Origin: Zhongshania antarctica
GTDB taxonomy: Bacteria; Pseudomonadota; Gammaproteobacteria; Pseudomonadales; Spongiibacteraceae
Direction of reading: 5' to 3'
Assembly: GCF_014202945.1 (NCBI RefSeq)
Contig: NZ_JACHHW010000002.1
Location: 1-64,000, forward strand
Length of the DNA stretch: 64,000 nt
The translations under genes and the position numbers were made by a program. Positions 26,589 through 34,490 of this stretch are shown piece by piece; the first letter of the stretch is position 1; the number at the start of each line of letters is the position of its first letter. The notes under the pieces were generated by a model that saw only the letters and a program-made list of their open reading frames with translations, did not search any database and was not told the DNA's origin.

Positions 26589-27630
26589 GTTTCAATGGCC
26601 ATGGATATTTGTTCTGCTGCCGCTGCCCATACTGGTGCGCTGGCTATCAAAAGCCCAGAACCGCGCCAGCGGCGCCGCACTGCGGGTCCCGTTTTTTGCC
26701 CAGCTGCGCAGCCTAAGTGGCGAACAAAACACCCCCGCGGTCAGCGGCAACAAATTTCATTTATTGCTCCTCAGTTTGCTGTGGCTGGCGTTGCTCGCGG
26801 CCTGCGCCAGACCCATTTGGATTGGCGATGCCGTTGCCATGCCCACCAATGGTCGCGACTTAATGCTTGCGGTGGATATTTCTGGCTCTATGTCCCAGGA
26901 AGATATGATCATCCAAGACGAGGCCCTACCCCGCCTCACGGTGGTAAAAGCCGTTGTAAACCAATTTGTGGAGCAGCGTCGGGGCGATAAACTCGGCCTT
27001 ATTTTATTTGGCTCACAACCCTATATTCAGTCGCCGCTGACCTTTGATCTGGACACGGTTAACACCTTAATGAACGAGGCTCAGGTCGGCTTTGCCGGTA
27101 AACAAACGGCTATTGGCGACGCCATTGGCTTTGCCATAAAACGTCTGCGCGAGCGGCCCGAAAATAGCCGCGTAGTTGTCTTGCTCACTGACGGCGCCGA
27201 CACCGCCAGCAATTTAAAACCCCTCGAAGCCAGCAAATTAGCCGCTGCCGAAAAAATTAAAATTTACACTATTGGCGTTGGCGCCACGGAGATGCGCGTG
27301 CCCGGCATTTTCGGCAGCAGCTTCGGTGCCCGCACCGTTAACCCCTCCGCCGATCTCGACGAAGGCACCTTACAAAGTATTGCCGACACAACAGGCGGCG
27401 CCTATTACCGCGCCCGCAATCCCGCCGAGCTGCAAGCTGCTTATGCGGCCATTGCCGCCTTAGAGCCAGTGGAGCAAGAACAGGAAATGCTCAGGCCTGA
27501 GCGCTCGCTATTGCACTGGCCACTATTGGCCGCCGCCGGTCTTTGGCTACTATTAGCCCTTGGCCGTAATCTGCCTGCGCTGCCGGTACGCAGCAATGCC
27601 GTAAACACGAAAAATGAGGCCGCGCAATGA
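26581..27630 (+). CDS. vWA-domain membrane protein (BatA-like)
   Basis: 349 residues. Two N-terminal hydrophobic helices (about 8-22 and 58-80) precede a vWA domain with the metal-ion motif DISGS (about 98-102) and the downstream Thr (VLLTDGAD segment). Near the C-terminus another helix (LLHWPLLAAAGLWLLLALG) anchors the protein. The architecture matches BatA, in which the vWA domain projects from the inner membrane and works with MoxR. It overlaps its neighbours by 8 bp (upstream) and 4 bp (downstream). Confidence 0.9.
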   Translation: MFEFQWPWIFVLLPLPILVRWLSKAQNRASGAALRVPFFAQLRSLSGEQNTPAVSGNKFHLLLLSLLWLALLAACARPIWIGDAVAMPTNGRDLMLAVDISGSMSQEDMIIQDEALPRLTVVKAVVNQFVEQRRGDKLGLILFGSQPYIQSPLTFDLDTVNTLMNEAQVGFAGKQTAIGDAIGFAIKRLRERPENSRVVVLLTDGADTASNLKPLEASKLAAAEKIKIYTIGVGATEMRVPGIFGSSFGARTVNPSADLDEGTLQSIADTTGGAYYRARNPAELQAAYAAIAALEPVEQEQEMLRPERSLLHWPLLAAAGLWLLLALGRNLPALPVRSNAVNTKNEAAQ

Positions 27631-29594
27631 ACCTGCCCAGCCTGCACTGGATTCGCCCCGACTTGCTGTGGACCATTATTCCGCTGCTCATTGCCGCGCT
27701 GCTTCTAGCCCGCCAAAGTCGTCAACAGGGGGCCTGGCACAAGCATATTGATCCTAGTCTGCTGCCCTATTTGCTCGACGGTCAACGCAGCGACAAACCG
27801 GCGCGCTCCATCGCGCTATTACTCTTGGCGGCGCTACTCGCGTGGCTGGCACTGCTCGGTCCCGCTTGGCAGCAAGCTCCCACACCGCTCTACAAGAACA
27901 ATGAGGGCATGGTGGTGGTCTTGGATTTATCACCGTCGATGCTCGCCGAAGATATTCAGCCCTCGCGGATTCGCCAAGCCCGCTTTAAACTTCGAGATCT
28001 ACTACAGCTTCGCCAAGACGGCCAAACTGGCTTGGTGGTATTTGCCGCCGACGCATTTGTGGTCGCCCCACTTACTGACGACGTCAACACCTTACTCACG
28101 CTGATCCCCGGTTTACACCCAGGAATGATGCCGCAAACCGGCAGCAACCCCTTGGCGGGGCTAGTACAGGCCAAGGACTTATTGGATCAAAGCGGCGGCA
28201 ATGGCAAAATTTTATTAATAACTGACGGTGTTAATGAGGCGCAACTAAAAGGCTTAAAAAGCTTCCTCAAAGACAGCCCTTACACGCTCTCTGTGCTCGC
28301 CGTTGGCAGTCGCGACGGCGCACCCATTCCCCTGCCTGACGGCGGCTTTGCCAAAGATAATAGTGGCAATATCATTGTTCCCGCGCTGAGCAGCAGCGAA
28401 CTAAAAGCCCTTGCCAGCGCCGGTGGCGGTGAGTATCGGGAGCTAAGCCTAGACGACAGCGATATTCGCGCCTTAAACCCTGACGCCGCCAGCTTGGCCG
28501 AAAGCAGCCAAGATCCGTCAAGCACATCCTCAGATCGCCACTTTGACCAATGGAAAGACGCTGGCGGCTGGCTGGCCTTATTACTGCTGCCACTGGCCTT
28601 ACTGGGCTTTCGGCGCAGCTGGCTGCCCAGCCTATTACTGCCGCTATTGTTGCTGGGCCAAACTCCGCAGGCCAATGCCGTTGAATTCGACGCCCTGTGG
28701 CAGACCCCAGATCAACGCGGCGCCGCGTTATTAGACAGCGACCCGGCAGCGGCAGCGGAACAATTTAAAGACCCCGCGTGGAAGGCCAGCGCCCAGTACC
28801 GCGCGGGCGATTATGCCGCAGCAGCCGAAAGCTACGCCAAACTCCCCGGCAGCGACGCAGCGTATAATCGCGGCAATGCCCTGGCCAAAGCCGGCAAGCT
28901 AGATGAGGCCCTAGCGGCCTTCGACGAGGCATTAAAACATGAGCCCGATATGAGTGATGCCCTGCGCAACAAAAAAATACTCGAAGACCTGAAAAAACAA
29001 CAAGAACAGCAGCAAAACCAAGACCAGTCTGGCGACGGTGACAAGCAGGACAAAGATCAGCAATCTCAGTCGTCTGAGCAAGAAAATCAACAGGGCCAAG
29101 ACGGCCAACAAACGCCCTCAGATCAAGAGCAACAGGGCGAGCAAGGTCAGCCGCAATCGGATCAAGAACAATCCGAACAACAAAATTCCAATGACCAAAA
29201 AGAGGGCCAGACACCGCCAAATCAAGAGCAGCCCGATTCCTCACCGCAGGAGCAAAGCGAGTCCAGCGCCGAGCAAAAGAAGGCGCAAAAAGAACAGCAG
29301 GACGCCGAGCAGCGCCAGACCGAATTAGCCGAGGACTACGCCAAGCAAGCTGCTGAGCAACAAGCTGCGGCGGCCGAGCAAAAAAACGACGCCAACCCAG
29401 ATGAGCAAAGCGAGCAAACCGCGCTTGCTGAAAGCCAACAACCGCTGAGCGAAGAAGACCAATCCAAAGAACAGTGGCTGCGTAAGATTCCCGATAACCC
29501 CGGCAATCTACTGCGCAATAAATTTCAGTACCAGCAACAAATGCGTCAACAACGTGGCAATCAAATTGAGCGAGAGAATTATGCGCCCTATTAA
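27627..29594 (+). CDS. vWA-TPR fusion protein (BatB plus BatC)
   Basis: 655 residues. The order is N-terminal membrane helices (about 12-25, 60-75), a vWA domain with MIDAS motif DLSPS near 99-103, two more helices (about 310-350), a signal-peptide-like stretch ending QANAVEF, then TPR units (about 385-450: AQYRAGDYAAAAESYAKL, AYNRGNALAKAGKLDEALAAFDEAL). From about 450 to 620 comes a very Gln/Glu/Asp/Ser-rich, presumably disordered tail. BatB and BatC are separate proteins in Bacteroides; a fusion is the common gammaproteobacterial form. The tail composition makes antisense frames look open, but these are shadows. Confidence 0.9.
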   Translation: MNLPSLHWIRPDLLWTIIPLLIAALLLARQSRQQGAWHKHIDPSLLPYLLDGQRSDKPARSIALLLLAALLAWLALLGPAWQQAPTPLYKNNEGMVVVLDLSPSMLAEDIQPSRIRQARFKLRDLLQLRQDGQTGLVVFAADAFVVAPLTDDVNTLLTLIPGLHPGMMPQTGSNPLAGLVQAKDLLDQSGGNGKILLITDGVNEAQLKGLKSFLKDSPYTLSVLAVGSRDGAPIPLPDGGFAKDNSGNIIVPALSSSELKALASAGGGEYRELSLDDSDIRALNPDAASLAESSQDPSSTSSDRHFDQWKDAGGWLALLLLPLALLGFRRSWLPSLLLPLLLLGQTPQANAVEFDALWQTPDQRGAALLDSDPAAAAEQFKDPAWKASAQYRAGDYAAAAESYAKLPGSDAAYNRGNALAKAGKLDEALAAFDEALKHEPDMSDALRNKKILEDLKKQQEQQQNQDQSGDGDKQDKDQQSQSSEQENQQGQDGQQTPSDQEQQGEQGQPQSDQEQSEQQNSNDQKEGQTPPNQEQPDSSPQEQSESSAEQKKAQKEQQDAEQRQTELAEDYAKQAAEQQAAAAEQKNDANPDEQSEQTALAESQQPLSEEDQSKEQWLRKIPDNPGNLLRNKFQYQQQMRQQRGNQIERENYAPY

Positions 29595-31371
29595 GCACGG
29601 CCTAGTTGCCCTGAACAAAATCAATACAGGCACCAGCATGCATGTTCATCAAGTTGGCTTTCGCCAAATAAAAGCCGCCACCCTTGGCATATTGCTGCTA
29701 AGCCTGCTCTGCTGGGTACCCAGCGCCTTTGCCGAAACCAATGTGCGCGCCAGCGTAGATCGGCAACAAATTTCTAGCGAAGAAACCTTTACGCTGTCAC
29801 TGGTCGCAGACAGTATTTTATTTTCTGGCGAACCTGATGTAAGCGCGCTAGAAAAAGACTTTCATATTATTAATCGCCAGCAAAGTAGCCGCACAAATAT
29901 TATCAACGGCAAGGTCAACAGCAGCCGTCAATGGGATTACACGCTTGCCCCAAAACGCGAAGGCACGCTAACCATCCCCGCCATTCCAATGGGCAAATTT
30001 CAGACTCGGGCGCTAACCATTTCCGTCGACAAGGCCAACCGCCAGACTCGCGGCGCCAATGGTGACAGTGTGTATTTAGAGTCCGACGTCACGCCCCGCT
30101 CTGCCTATGTGCAGGCGGAGCTGCAATACACCGTTAAAATTTTTACCTCCATTAATTTTTTAGACGCGTCTCTTGAGGCTCCCGAAGTGGAGAATGCCGT
30201 GGTGGAAGCCACAGGCGAACAGCGCTACCAAACCCTCGTCGATGGCCGTTACTACCAAGTGATTGAGCGCCGCTATTCCATTTACCCACAAACCAGCGGC
30301 GAGCTAAGCATTCCCGCGCTAACCTTGCAGGCGCGAGTAGAAGGCTACCGCCCATCAATGCTCGACCCCGGCCGCTTGGTGGTAAAACGCAGCCAAGAGC
30401 ACCACCTCAATATTAAGCCGCCACCAGCAGAATTTAAGGGCGCGGTGTGGTTGCCGGCCAAGAAACTAGCCCTGGCCGAAAGCTGGAGCAAAGACCCCGA
30501 CGGCATCCAAATAGGCGATTCTATTACCCGTACTGTGAACATTCAGGCCAAGGGTTTACTCGGCTCACAGTTGCCTGCACTGCCGACCTATACCCTAAGC
30601 AAGGCCAAACTCTACCCAGATCAAGCCAAAATTGAACAGGGCGACGAGCAGTCAGAGTGGAGCGGCGTGCGCAGTGAGTCCGTCGCGATTATCCCGACCG
30701 TGGCCGGTGAGTTGGTGTTGCCCGAAGTGCGCATTCCCTGGTGGAATACGACCACCAATAAGGCCGAAGTGGCAGTGCTGCCAGAGCGCCGCATCACCGT
30801 TGCACCCGGCATGTTAAACAATGTGAATTCCACGCCGCTCAACACAAGCAATTCAGCACCAAATCAAAGCCTGGCGTCAAACCTAGCGGAGAATACCCCG
30901 GCAACCACCAGCAGTGCCGAACAAACAACGGCTAACACCCGCCTTTGGATGGTCATTGCGGCATTGTGCCTGAGCAATATTGGCTTTGCTCTAGCATGGC
31001 TGCGCAGCCGCAACGGAGCGATAAACGCCAACAATAGCGTTAGTGTAAAACCGGAAAACGAGAGCGAGGCGGCCGCATTTAGCAAGCTCAAAAAATGCGT
31101 CCAAGCGAATGCAGACGCCAGCAGCCTGCGTGGCGCGCTAGTAAACTGGGGGCAATGCTATTACCAGCAAGCCCTAAGCCTTAGCCAGTTAGGCGCACGC
31201 GCCAAGGAACTTGAACACTATTGCCAAGCGTTGGACGCCCAGCTTTTCGCTGGTCGCGATGCGAAAATTGACGCCAAGGCGCTGTTAGATGCGGTAAAAA
31301 AACTACGCGCCACGAAGCAGCCAAAAAATGCCGCTAGCGCGCCTTTAGCCCCGCTGTATCCGTCGACGTAG
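29581..31371 (+). CDS. BatD-like oxygen-tolerance protein
   Basis: About 596 residues. A signal peptide with core LGILLLSLLCW and cleavage near AFA-ET precedes tandem beta-sandwich (BatD) domains: VRASVDRQQISSEETFTLSLV, GTLTIPAIPMG, YVQAELQYTVKIF and SGELSIPALTLQ. A C-terminal transmembrane helix (about 460-480) and a short cytoplasmic helical domain follow. The start is ambiguous: 29581 overlaps the previous stop by 14 bp with GAGAG upstream; 29638 (ATG after ACAGG) gives a more usual signal length. It closes the MoxR/Bat operon and overlaps the convergent transporter gene by 38 bp. Confidence 0.88.
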   Translation: MRPIKHGLVALNKINTGTSMHVHQVGFRQIKAATLGILLLSLLCWVPSAFAETNVRASVDRQQISSEETFTLSLVADSILFSGEPDVSALEKDFHIINRQQSSRTNIINGKVNSSRQWDYTLAPKREGTLTIPAIPMGKFQTRALTISVDKANRQTRGANGDSVYLESDVTPRSAYVQAELQYTVKIFTSINFLDASLEAPEVENAVVEATGEQRYQTLVDGRYYQVIERRYSIYPQTSGELSIPALTLQARVEGYRPSMLDPGRLVVKRSQEHHLNIKPPPAEFKGAVWLPAKKLALAESWSKDPDGIQIGDSITRTVNIQAKGLLGSQLPALPTYTLSKAKLYPDQAKIEQGDEQSEWSGVRSESVAIIPTVAGELVLPEVRIPWWNTTTNKAEVAVLPERRITVAPGMLNNVNSTPLNTSNSAPNQSLASNLAENTPATTSSAEQTTANTRLWMVIAALCLSNIGFALAWLRSRNGAINANNSVSVKPENESEAAAFSKLKKCVQANADASSLRGALVNWGQCYYQQALSLSQLGARAKELEHYCQALDAQLFAGRDAKIDAKALLDAVKKLRATKQPKNAASAPLAPLYPST

Positions 31372-32236
31372 GCTCTGGTGGACTGCGCAATACCAACACC
31401 CCACCCAGCACCACGCAAATTATCCCGACCAAGGTTAGGTGGTCGGGAATATGATCCCATATCAACCAATCTATAACCCCGCTGAAAACCACCGCAAAAT
31501 AGCTTATCGGCGCCGATACCGAGGCCGATATATAACGGTATGCCAAGGTATAAAGAACAAAACCCAAATAAATGACCACGCCCATATACACCAAGCCCGG
31601 CCATGCCGACAGGGGAATTGGCTGATAATGAAACAAAAAGAAGGGCAAACTCACAATGACAGAGATCAAAAAATAGTAAAACAGTATTCGGTTTTGCGGC
31701 TCACCCTGCATTAACTCACGGGTACTGATCATCGACACGGCTAAACCCAAGGCCGACAACAAGGCCAGGACATGCCAGACACTGAATCCGGCAAAGCCTG
31801 GTTTTAACACCAGCACCACCCCAATAAAACCAATGAGCAATGGCGGCCAAGCATGGCGACCTACCCGCTGTTTAAACCATAGCAAAATAACAACTGGCAC
31901 CATTAAGGGGGCCGAAGCCCGCAAGAGGGTCGCCTCCACCAAGGAGATATGACTTAGAGCGAGATAAAACAAATAGAAACAAGCGCAACCACTAACACCG
32001 CGCACAAGATGCAAGCCGGGACGACGAGTAACCAAACTCCCCCGTCCAGCCCGCATAATCGACGGCAAGGCAAACAAGAAACTCAGGCCGTACTGCACCA
32101 TAACAATAGCGGAAACATGGACCTCTTGGGAGACGTGTTTACCTACCGCCGCGACGGTGCTCGACAGCAACACAGTCAGTAAGGACAGTGCCAAACCAGT
32201 GAGCAGTTGTTTTTTGGGGGTAGAAACAGTAATCAA
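31334..32236 (-). CDS. EamA/DMT-family transporter
   Basis: 300 residues with ten predicted membrane helices in two EamA halves. Typical blocks are ALSHISLVEATLLRASAPLMVPVV ending the first half, then AYRYISASVSAPISYFAVVFSGVIDWLIW and GIICVVLGGVLVL in the second. The drug/metabolite transporter superfamily exports amino acids, nucleobases or other metabolites; the substrate is not predictable. It begins with TTG at 32236 (no ATG alternative near the N-terminus). Its 3' end overlaps the convergent BatD gene by 38 bp, which leaves no room for a separate terminator. Confidence 0.88.
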   Translation of the reverse strand: MITVSTPKKQLLTGLALSLLTVLLSSTVAAVGKHVSQEVHVSAIVMVQYGLSFLFALPSIMRAGRGSLVTRRPGLHLVRGVSGCACFYLFYLALSHISLVEATLLRASAPLMVPVVILLWFKQRVGRHAWPPLLIGFIGVVLVLKPGFAGFSVWHVLALLSALGLAVSMISTRELMQGEPQNRILFYYFLISVIVSLPFFLFHYQPIPLSAWPGLVYMGVVIYLGFVLYTLAYRYISASVSAPISYFAVVFSGVIDWLIWDHIPDHLTLVGIICVVLGGVLVLRSPPEPTSTDTAGLKAR

Positions 32237-32365
32237 GGACAGATCTCAATATTGCCAGCTGCCACACTATAAAGAGGCCTTGATCCATTGGCCAGCGAGA
32301 TCGATGCGAGACAGTACTCACCCAGCCCAAAACCAAGCAGCTGGGCGAGCACTCAGCGGACGGTA

Positions 32366-32692
32366 TTACTTTTTAGCGCCGCATTTCGCTTCGCCACATT
32401 TGCCTTCTTTGGCAGCCTTATCGGCACCGCATTTGGCTTCACCACATTTACCTTCTTTGGCCGCTTTGTCGGCGCCGCATTTCGCTTCGCCACACTTGCC
32501 TTCTTTGCTCGCTTTGTCAGCGCCGCACTTGGCTTCGCCGCACTTACCCTCAGCGTCTTTGGCGTAGTCGGCCAACTGGTAGCCACTGCTCATTACTTTG
32601 GCAGCAAAGGGGTTGGTATCGGCTACCGCAACAGAGGCCATTGAAGAAGCAAGTATCGCGGCGCTAAAAGCAGTCATCGCAGTTTTTTTCAT
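32366..32692 (-). CDS. hvfA: HvfA-type EGKCG RiPP metallophore precursor
   Basis: 108 residues from ATG 32692 (AAGGGTGA 7 bp upstream). A signal peptide (AMTAFSAAILASSMASVAVA) is followed by a leader with NPFAA and SGYQLA, matching the HvfA family. Four core units follow, each EGKCGEAKCG plus a spacer (ADKASK or ADKAAK), giving eight Cys. In known HvfA/bufferin-2 peptides, DUF692 (MNIO) enzymes turn the Cys of EGKCG into oxazolone-thioamide groups that bind copper. No DUF692 or HvfC gene occurs anywhere in this window; if the peptide is modified, the enzymes lie elsewhere. It is divergent from HvfX/DoxX and shares a matching ECF-type promoter. Family assignment is strong; modification here is inference. 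Confidence 0.88.
   Translation of the reverse strand: MKKTAMTAFSAAILASSMASVAVADTNPFAAKVMSSGYQLADYAKDAEGKCGEAKCGADKASKEGKCGEAKCGADKAAKEGKCGEAKCGADKAAKEGKCGEAKCGAKK
32369..32551 (-). repeat. Four 48-bp tandem repeats in the HvfA gene
   Basis: Three full 48-bp units and one partial unit encode the EGKCGEAKCG repeats. Differences between units are nearly all at third codon positions (for example TTC/TTT-type swaps in Lys and Cys codons on the coding strand), so the DNA copies have diverged while the peptide has been held constant. The one visible amino-acid change is Ser for Ala in the first spacer. Confidence 0.85.
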
Positions 32693-32752
32693 GTTGTCGT
32701 CACCCTTAATAAATGAAGTTTTATATTGGTCGTCCAATGACGACACTCGCCA

Positions 32753-32781
32753 TTAGAGGAATCTTATTGCCGAGTGTTACA
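32753..32781 (-). promoter_or_regulatory. Candidate ECF sigma promoter for hvfA
   Basis: Read leftward: -35 TGTAACA (plus-strand 32775-32781), 15-base spacer, -10 CCTCTAA (plus-strand 32753-32759). Its -35 is identical, and its spacer equal in length, to the promoter of the divergent HvfX gene. It ends about 60 bp before the hvfA start. Confidence 0.6.
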
Positions 32782-32812
32782 AAGCCAATGCAAATAATTT
32801 ATCGACCTTTTC

Positions 32813-32841
32813 TGTAACAAGTTTGCGTGCTCTGCGTCTCA
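32813..32841 (+). promoter_or_regulatory. Candidate ECF sigma promoter for HvfX gene
   Basis: -35 TGTAACA (32813-32819), 15-base spacer, -10 CGTCTCA (32835-32841). This has the TGTAAC/CGTC form typical of many ECF promoters and ends 52 bp upstream of the HvfX ATG. The sigma factor gene 0.8 kb downstream is the obvious candidate to read it. Confidence 0.65.
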
Positions 32842-32893
32842 TTGCCAATCAATCGGCGAGTACCGCATTGCCCTCTTCTACGGAGTTCTGTTC

Positions 32894-33511
32894 ATGGTAG
32901 ATTTTTTTAGCTCTTTACACCGCGCCCACCACAAACTGGGCGCGACGCTGGCGCATCTTGATGGTATTCCAGCTTTGGGCCTACGTCTCTACTTGGTGCC
33001 GGTTTTTTGGATGGCCGGCAGCAGTAAAATGGCCAATTTTGCGGCAACGGCAGACTGGTTTGGCAATAGCGACTGGGGCTTGGGACTGCCCTTTCCCTAT
33101 GTGCTGGCATTTCTCGCCACCGCAACCGAGGTACTGGGCGCGGGTCTATTGCTGCTTGGTCTCGCAAGTCGCTGGATCGCCATTCCGCTCGCCATCACGA
33201 TGGTCGTTGCCGCCTTAAGCGTGCACTGGCAATTTGGCTGGCAGGCGATTGCCGATGCCAGCGCGCCTTTTGCCAATACGAGAGTCGCCGAGTCCGTAGA
33301 CAAGCTCGCCGCCGCTCGCTCGCTGCTAGAAGCTCACGGCAACTACGACTGGCTAACATCCAGTGGCAATATTGTTATTCTCAATAACGGCATTGAGTTC
33401 GCGGCGACGTATTTATTTATGTTACTGGCCTTAATGGCCCTAGGTGGCGGCCGCTATGTCAGCGCGGACTACTGGCTAAAGCGAAAATTTGAGCACGCAG
33501 CGAAGGTATAA
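32894..33511 (+). CDS. DoxX-family membrane protein (HvfX-like)
   Basis: 205 residues with four membrane helices in the DoxX fold: LYLVPVFWMAGSSKM, PYVLAFLATATEVLGAGLLLLGL, AIPLAITMVVAALSVHWQFGWQ, then IEFAATYLFMLLALMALGGG. A longer loop (about 115-160) separates the third and fourth helices and contains WQAIADASAPFAN, as in HvfX proteins that accompany HvfA operons. DoxX-type partners are thought to help mature or export the copper-binding peptide, but their biochemistry is unsettled. It has a GGAG site before the ATG and its own ECF-type promoter. The sigma factor begins 93 bp downstream, so sigma and anti-sigma genes may be co-transcribed with it. Confidence 0.82.
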   Translation: MVDFFSSLHRAHHKLGATLAHLDGIPALGLRLYLVPVFWMAGSSKMANFAATADWFGNSDWGLGLPFPYVLAFLATATEVLGAGLLLLGLASRWIAIPLAITMVVAALSVHWQFGWQAIADASAPFANTRVAESVDKLAAARSLLEAHGNYDWLTSSGNIVILNNGIEFAATYLFMLLALMALGGGRYVSADYWLKRKFEHAAKV

Positions 33512-33603
33512 GTATAAGAGCGAGCAGAACTTTATAGCGAAAACGCGGTGACGAGCTTGCGCCAGCACCTCGGGATCAGTGACACTAGCGGCATAATCTG
33601 GGT

Positions 33604-34230
33604 TTGGAAACCTCTGTGTCACAACTCATCAATGATCCTAAGTTTATTGCGCGCCTGCAGTCTGGGGACAATAGCGCCTTTAAATCGCTCATCGGCACCT
33701 ACCACAGCAAATTGCTGATCGTCGCGCGGGCGATTGCTGGCGATGTGTTTGCAGAGGACGTCACGCAAGAGGCCTGGGCATCTATTTACAAGGCCGTTGG
33801 TAAATTTGAAGGGCGCTCCAGCCTGTCGACGTGGATGATCCAAATTGTGAGCAATGAAGCCAAATCACGACTGCGCCGAGAAAAACGCCACAGCAGTTAT
33901 GGTGATGTCAGTGATATTGGTCAGGGTGTCGACCCCGACGCTTTTGACAGCAATGGGCATTGGAGCAACCCGCCCGCGCATTGGGATATTAATACCCCAG
34001 AGCTAATGCTGCAGGAAGATCAGCTGCGCCAATGTATAGAGCACACGTTAACGGTGTTACCAGAAAACCAGAAAGCGGTGTTTTTATTACGTGATGTTGA
34101 ACAGAGCGATTTAAGTGAAATTGCCGACACACTGGCAATCAGCCAGGCCAATGTGCGGGTACTACTACACCGCGCTAGATTACGGTTAATGACGACGATC
34201 AATCACTACCAGGAGACCGGCGAATGCTAA
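33604..34230 (+). CDS. ECF RNA polymerase sigma factor
   Basis: 208 residues. Region 2 reads AEDVTQEAWASIYKAVGKFEGRSSLSTWMIQIVSNEAKSRLRR; region 4 has LTVLPENQKAVFLLRDVEQSDLSEIADTLAISQANVRVLLHRARLRL. The loop between them is long and rich in Asp/Pro (VDPDAFDSNGHWSNPPAHWD). The listed start is TTG 33604; GTG 33616 with GGAAA upstream is equally possible. Its stop overlaps the ATG of a zinc-finger anti-sigma gene by 7 bp. Such pairs often respond to oxidative or metal stress and control hvf/buf operons. Both divergent promoters between hvfA and HvfX match a TGTAACA/CGTCT pattern that this sigma could recognise; this is inferred from position. Confidence 0.92.
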   Translation: METSVSQLINDPKFIARLQSGDNSAFKSLIGTYHSKLLIVARAIAGDVFAEDVTQEAWASIYKAVGKFEGRSSLSTWMIQIVSNEAKSRLRREKRHSSYGDVSDIGQGVDPDAFDSNGHWSNPPAHWDINTPELMLQEDQLRQCIEHTLTVLPENQKAVFLLRDVEQSDLSEIADTLAISQANVRVLLHRARLRLMTTINHYQETGEC

Positions 34231-34484
34231 ATTGCAAACAGTTTACCGATCTCGCCAGCGATAACCTCGACGCCCAGTACCACGGCTGGAAGCGTATTGA
34301 TATTCGCCTGCACTTGCTCCTTTGTCGGCACTGCCGCCGCTTCAATCGTCATCTTGACCGCAGTCGTCGCACGGGCGCCGAGCTCGCGAAAACACTCTGG
34401 CAAATCGACAGCGCCTCCAGCGAACACATCTTCTCCCGCATTCAGCCCACGACAAAGCAAAATAACGGGGACGGCACGCCTTGA
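34224..34484 (+). CDS. Zinc-finger anti-sigma factor
   Basis: 86 residues. The zinc site of the zf-HC2/ZAS type is visible: Cys4, then His30, Cys34 and Cys37 in HLLLCRHC. There is no membrane segment, so it is a soluble ChrR/RsrA-like anti-sigma. A redox change or metal competition at the zinc site would release the sigma factor. Starts inside the sigma gene's stop region (7-bp overlap), so production is coupled. It is convergent with the ethylene-receptor-like kinase, with only 6 bp between stops. Confidence 0.85.
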   Translation: MLNCKQFTDLASDNLDAQYHGWKRIDIRLHLLLCRHCRRFNRHLDRSRRTGAELAKTLWQIDSASSEHIFSRIQPTTKQNNGDGTP

Positions 34485-34490
34485 TTTGGC

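Noticed and set aside
28765-29598. Leftward 277-residue frame inside the BatB/C gene
   Set aside because: Created by the Gln/Glu-rich codon bias of the disordered tail; no motif, and the Bat operon overlap on the other strand is convincing.
32321-32345. CCCAGC/GCTGGG hairpin downstream of hvfA as terminator
   Set aside because: Only 6 bp with a 13-base loop and no T-run in the leftward direction; too weak to call.
32157-32644. Rightward frames with repeated LASPHLPSLAALSAPH-like or FGFTTFTFFG-like units
   Set aside because: They are the other-strand readings of the 48-bp HvfA repeats, whose leftward reading has signal peptide, start site and known family motif.
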